From contig NC_045143.1 of the NCBI RefSeq assembly GCF_008831285.2, positions 11,047,503 through 11,111,502 on the forward strand: 64,000 bases of DNA, in the 5' to 3' direction. A model generated the notes under the pieces. The model was not told where the DNA came from and made no database searches. It saw only the letters and a list, made by a program, of their open reading frames with translations. Each line of letters begins with the position of its first letter. Positions within the stretch are counted from its first letter, which is position 1. The stretch is from Nymphaea colorata (lineage: Eukaryota; Streptophyta; Magnoliopsida; Nymphaeales; Nymphaeaceae). A program made the translations under genes and the position numbers. This document shows positions 59,613-64,000 of the stretch, in pieces.

Positions 59613-60493
59613 CGTTTGGCTATTATTGTCATTGATGCATTTTCACTAGTTTAAACATCTCATGTATTGACAATGATAAAGCATGTCACTTCTTTGGCCT
59701 TGACCCCGTCGGCATTTCATCACATTTCTTAATGATTGTGTTTAACATCTTGCATCTAAAACTAATTAAGGAAGATCAATCATGTTCACCTAGATCTATG
59801 ATCAAATACAACCCTCCTTAATTTAAAACTTCATTGAAGACAATATTTGTTCTTCTTATTTTAATCATCATCTTAGGCAACATTGCATTAGAGACAATTG
59901 ATTTTGCATGTTTGCTCACATTTCAAAAACTTCCAATATCTATTTGTCCCGGTTATCATTTTGCCGGGTTTGGTCTTAGGCGGCAGTACATGACTAAACC
60001 TTACAACTGGACTATACCCTGGGCAGAAAAGCCCACTCGTTAGTACCATGAGTGGTAACTTATGGTATATTGATGGGTGACCAAAGAGAAATGATAAACC
60101 CAACTCTTAGTTGCCTAGTGGAGGAGTCTATGCTTGTACTAAGACTCTTAGCTAAGGTATATTGACATATCTTATATGAAATAATCATCTTTGATCAACC
60201 AAACTCAATTAGGGTCTGATGCCCCTTTTCTAAATATATGCATGACAAAGGTGACTTTCGAGAATGCTAGATGTTTATCATTATATGATGAATGCATGTG
60301 TGTCTTCCATACACTCCTTGATCAATTAAATAATTTCACATTTTATCCTCTTCATTTAAATCAATGTCTTCTTCGATTATCTTTATGTAGTCTTCAACAT
60401 GACTACGCTATAAGCTCATGCTTTAATCCATCTATCTAAGTGACATTGATTTTTCAAATTTTGTCATTCAGCAAGTTCATATTTTTTTTTTTC

Positions 60494-60990
60494 AAATCTA
60501 CATTCTATCATACTTTGTCAATTCCTCATTTATTCATTTGTTTAACATTCAATTGTTAAACGTGATAGCCATTTATTGGCTCAATTACCAACTTTACTTG
60601 ACTCAAGTCATACATTCTTTTCTTTTCCCTTATTTATATTCAGCCAAATAATTTTAATAGCTTCAATACCCATAGCATGCATTTCTCCCCATCTTACTGC
60701 TTTCATAATTTCATTGAGTCATCAATTATTCCTTGGCAAGTCCATTTTTTAAGAGTTGCTTTGAAATCTATATTTTATTATACATTGTCAATCATTATTT
60801 ATTTGTTCGACCTTATATTCTTGAACATGATAGCCATCTATTGGCTCAATTACCGACTTTGCATGACTCAGGTTATGCATTCTTTTCATTATATTTAGCA
60901 AAATAATTTTCTAGCTTCAATACCCATAGTATGTTTTTCCTCTTATTTTACTTCTTCCATGATTTGATTAGGTCTATCATTTATTTCAAG
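60494..60990. repeat. Imperfect tandem repeat, unit about 271 bp
   Basis: Copies from about 60494 and 60765 share AAATCTA(C/T)ATT, GTGATAGCCATTTATTGGCT or its near copy, CTCAATTACC(A/G)ACTTT and TTCAATACCCATAG(C/T)ATG in the same order. Confidence 0.85.
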
Positions 60991-61454
60991 TTGATTACTA
61001 ATCTTTGCCTTACTCCAATATATTCTATTTTCAATCGTCAGACACTTGATTTTGACTTATTCATTCACCCTTATTGAGTTTATATGTTTACGAATCAAAC
61101 CTCATATATTTATACTCTGCTTGAAATTTAATCTTTTCAAAATTAAGATTCTTCACAAGTAATAGATCGCTCATGATTTTTCTTTGTTTTTCTATATTAT
61201 CTTGAAATATTATCAACTTGACATCTCACTAAGAGAATCATTGTTTACTGATCATATTCTTACAACAAATTTCTTTTCCACAAGCTTTGTCTCAATTGCT
61301 TGTCATTAAATACAAATCAAAAATTCTTTTATGTCTGCGTTTATACACATGCTACTACCTTTCATTCTCAATTCCTATTAGCAAAGAAAATATATCGATT
61401 TTCTTTATATAATTTTTGTCAACATCATCTATTGTTGGGGCATTTTCCAATATT

Positions 61455-61862
61455 TTTTTCACCTCAATCTCAATCCCAGATATCAACCATGTGTCTTTTA
61501 CCAGTACATGACGCATTCCGTTTTGAACCAGATCCTATCTCTTACCAGTCATAGCAATTGCTAACAATGGGACATTTTTTAAAATATTTTGAGGTATTTT
61601 CTAAATTTTTAATTTTGTGACATGTATTTTTCTTTCACAATCATTATTGTCTGTCAAAAAAATGGTCATATCCAAATCAAATCAACTCACCCGCTAAGCT
61701 GAAGATTTGATCAAATGCGATTTGCCTCAGTATCAATCCAAAACATCAACCTTCTTTTACCTAGTACATTGGCACACTCTTTTTTAAATCATTCTTATCA
61801 CTTATCAATCATGGCAATTGCTAACACTAGGATATTTTTTTTTAATTATGAATATTTTGAAG
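61455..61862. repeat. Second imperfect tandem repeat, unit about 260 bp
   Basis: Copies near 61455-61610 and 61722-61862 share ATCAACC(A/T)T(G/C)T, TTTTACC(A/T)AGTACAT and GCAATTGCTAACA, then A/T runs. Confidence 0.75.
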
Positions 61863-61867
61863 CATTG

Positions 61868-62000
61868 CCCTTAAATTGACTACCCCCAGAAAAGGCACCA
61901 GGAATGGTCGATCCTCATACCGACGGGCGAGTCCCTTTCTTTTCATTTCAAAACAAAACCTCATTTTTCTGGAGCACTCCAAAAACCAAAAAAATTTGGG
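61868..62000 (+). repeat. 3' fragment of a Tat-like LTR
   Basis: Matches the last 130 bp of the LTR at 59038-59588 (ACCGACGGGCGAGTCCC..., GAGCACTCCAAAAACC) in the same orientation. Confidence 0.75.
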
Positions 62001-62635
62001 GGATGCGAACATCAACCTTGTCACTAGACAAGGGATCTTATGAAGCAAGCACAACTTGGCTACTTGGCCAAGGGCTTTTCAAATCAAGCTCAACCTAAGT
62101 GCTAGTTTGGGGAATTTTACTAAGCAAGTTCAAAATCCAGTCTTCGGTGGAAACAAAAAACTTCACCATAAAGTACTCGAAGTGATAGAAAGTTTTCTTG
62201 TCACAAACAATGTAGGAGCAATAAGGTCTCATTCCCAGTTTCAACAAAGGCATTCGAGGTGATGTGGATTCTTTCTTTGTTATCAAGCAACCCATTTCAG
62301 AAAGAAGTAAAACTTGAAATCATGGACAAAAGAGCAATCTATGTAGGTAAGAGGTTAAACCTACAATACAAGTCAAGAACAACTCACACAGGTAAGGGGT
62401 TAAACCTACAATACAAGCCAAGGCAACCCTTTCAGAGGGGCTAAAACCTACTTCAATTTCGGCAAACCAGTGCAGGTAAGGGGTTAAACTTGCAATATAA
62501 GCTTAAACAACCCATTCAGGTAAGGGGTCAAACCTGAAATATCACTCTAAACATGTTTTGTTTGAAAAATAAAGGGTGCATATCTTTGTCACTAAGCGCG
62601 GCTAGCGCCAACTTAGTAACAAAGAGGGGCATCTA
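62001..62635 (+). other. Tat-like 3' internal region with short repeats and polypurine tract
   Basis: Five diverged copies of a motif, AGGTAAGGGGTTAAACCTAC followed by AATACAAG, lie between 62340 and 62550. ACAAAGAGGGGCATC immediately precedes the next LTR and serves as the polypurine tract. No pol frame is left. Confidence 0.65.
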
Positions 62636-63297
62636 TTAACACCCCAAATTTTTCAAAAAAGGACATATTTTATTTTCACCTAAATGAAATTCTCTGTTAT
62701 TTGGATTCAAAGTTTTAGACACCAATGCTACACCCATAACAAATTTGTGACTATTCGTTCCAAAATGAATTTCTAAACCTATGTCTGAACCCAAACATAA
62801 AACTCAAATTCAAAACCTAAATTTAGACGCAAGATTCAAGTCCAAAATCCAACTCCCATGTCCAAATTAGTTCCAAAACTTAAGTTTAGATCCAAATCAA
62901 GAATTTGAAACTTAAAATTCAATGCCGAGATCAAAATAACAAAATTTGATGCTATTGAGTGTTGCACACGCATGCACGGACTTTCCCTTTGTTTTATGTT
63001 TTGTTCTCGCATCAAGATGTGTTTTTGAAGCTTAAATCACTCACACCAGTATTGAATCTAATCCAGATTTGAAATGAGACTGGAATCACTCAAAACAGAG
63101 TCAGCTCCGTTTGCAACAAAATCCATTTTTACCTCTTTTAAATATATATTTTAAATATGATTTTTATGTTCTTTTTATTATTTTTATTCTTTGAACGACC
63201 CCCAGGAGGCTAGGGAAGCAAAATCCACCCTGTTATTGGTCCATATGAGGCAATAAGATGGCATTTTGCCCCTTTTTTATGCAAACTCAGCACGACA
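62636..63297 (+). repeat. Tat-like LTR, plus orientation, 5' part
   Basis: Begins AACACCCCAAATTTTTC and parallels the minus-strand LTR from 58918 down to about 58260. It is then cut off before the TATA region. Confidence 0.7.
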
Positions 63298-63299
63298 AG

Positions 63300-63695
63300 G
63301 TGAATAACAGAGCTTTGTTTTGCTACTTTTCAAGAAGTTTTGAAGGCATCGCAACACAATGACACAAAGAAAAAGTTAACCCAATTGAAGTGAAGAAGTA
63401 TGACAAGCTAGTTAACATGTTCGTAGAGATTTAAGCAAAATGTTTCCATGGCTCCATCCCTCAATATTATTTGTAGTCTCTGCCAAAAACAAGGAGAAGA
63501 CGTGAAAATTATTCAAAATGACTAATTCAATGCAACAAGATGAAAAAGGCTATTTGTGAAACACAATGCTCCAAACAAGACCTTTGCTGAGTTGATTGGA
63601 CAATCAGATTCAATAGAAGAGAGAATTGAAGAAGGCAATTTTGATGGAATCATCACACCCAAATATAAAAAAGAGGTAAGAAAGGAAGAAGGACA
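63300..63695 (+). pseudogene. Tat-like gag fragment
   Basis: Broken frames contain YDKLVNMFVEI and then TFAELIGQSDSIEERIEEGNF (63580-63640). This resembles the (T/S)F..L...G..IE..I..G segment of plant Tat/Ogre gag. Stops lie upstream, and the frame runs on into an inverted LTR piece. Confidence 0.5.
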
Positions 63696-63699
63696 TACT

Positions 63700-64000
63700 T
63701 ACTTGTTAGTACGAAGATTTTTGTTTTTGGAGTGCTTCAGAAAAATGAGGTTTTATTTTAATGAGAAAGAAATGGACTCGCCCGTCAGTACAAGGATTGA
63801 CCGTTCTCGGCACTTTTACCGAGATAACTAATCCAAGGGCTATGTTTTTTCTTGATGCATTTTGTTTTGGCTTACATATCTTCCATTCTAACTATTGTGT
63901 TTGAAAAAATATTAAAAATTTGATGTTTCAATTTTTTGATAAAGTTTTTGAAGATTTGTTTGAAAGTATAAAACATTTTGATTTGAGAAATTTTAAATGG
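63700..64000 (-). repeat. Tat-like LTR 3' part, minus orientation, cut by window end
   Basis: TTTTTGGAGTGCTTCAGAAA...GACTCGCCCGTCAGTAC matches 57240-57420 in the same orientation and 59440-59570 inverted. It continues past the window. Confidence 0.75.

Larger units (their letters stand above)
59613..61867. other. Tat-like internal spacer, non-coding
   Basis: No pol or gag motif was recognised. Tandem repeats occupy much of 60470-61862. Open frames are AT-driven and lack motifs. Confidence 0.45.

Overview
This is AT-rich nuclear DNA from a flowering plant. Protein-coding genes are split by GT-AG introns. Most of the rest is decayed plant transposons: Ty3/gypsy including Tat-like LTRs, Ty1/copia, an L1-type LINE, hAT and PIF/Harbinger elements, and many (AT)n and (GA)n microsatellites. 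No bacterial operons, CRISPR arrays, rRNA or obvious tRNA genes were seen. The species cannot be fixed from the window; long TE-filled introns and spacers fit a large, non-grass angiosperm genome. Host genes: (1) plus strand, about 7.2-10.65 kb, the 3' exons of an RGG/glycine-rich, probably RNA-associated protein; (2) minus strand, 14.1-13.0 kb, a complete three-exon h-type thioredoxin (127 aa, WCGPC active site, possible myristoylation start); (3) minus strand, 38.3-36.2 kb, a complete YRDC/Sua5-type threonylcarbamoyl-AMP synthase (271 aa, four coding exons plus an upstream 5'UTR exon near 39.9 kb), which acts in t6A tRNA modification. A fourth locus, 31.1-29.7 kb on the minus strand, is a broken remnant of the C-terminal exons of a plant AAA-type ATPase. 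These genes are functionally unrelated and there is no operon logic. Layout: 1.2-4.8 kb is a minus-strand Ty3/gypsy remnant whose protease is split by a hAT element (1814-3056) with an exact 8-bp target duplication. A second copy of that hAT family is at 5789-6982. Next come the RGG gene, the thioredoxin gene, and a belt of MITEs and microsatellites (14.7-20.6 kb). A 5'-truncated LINE lies at 21.2-23.9 kb, followed by mostly anonymous DNA with MITEs (24-33 kb), a recent about 0.47-kb tandem duplication (33.9-34.8 kb) and the YRDC gene. A Ty1/copia element bounded by two LTRs spans 43441-54102. It is swollen to 10.7 kb by nested insertions, including a hAT transposase relic and a 1.1-kb PIF/Harbinger-type element carrying gene-like sequence. 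An array of six palindromic hairpins follows at 54.36-54.57 kb. The last 7 kb is a head-to-head tangle of Tat/Ogre-like LTR fragments. The most noteworthy structures are three small non-autonomous hAT families recognised here from their own target-site duplications, the hairpin array, the gene-like cargo of the 52-53 kb element, and a gypsy LTR flanked by a primer site on one side and a polypurine tract on the other. No convincing new cellular system was found.
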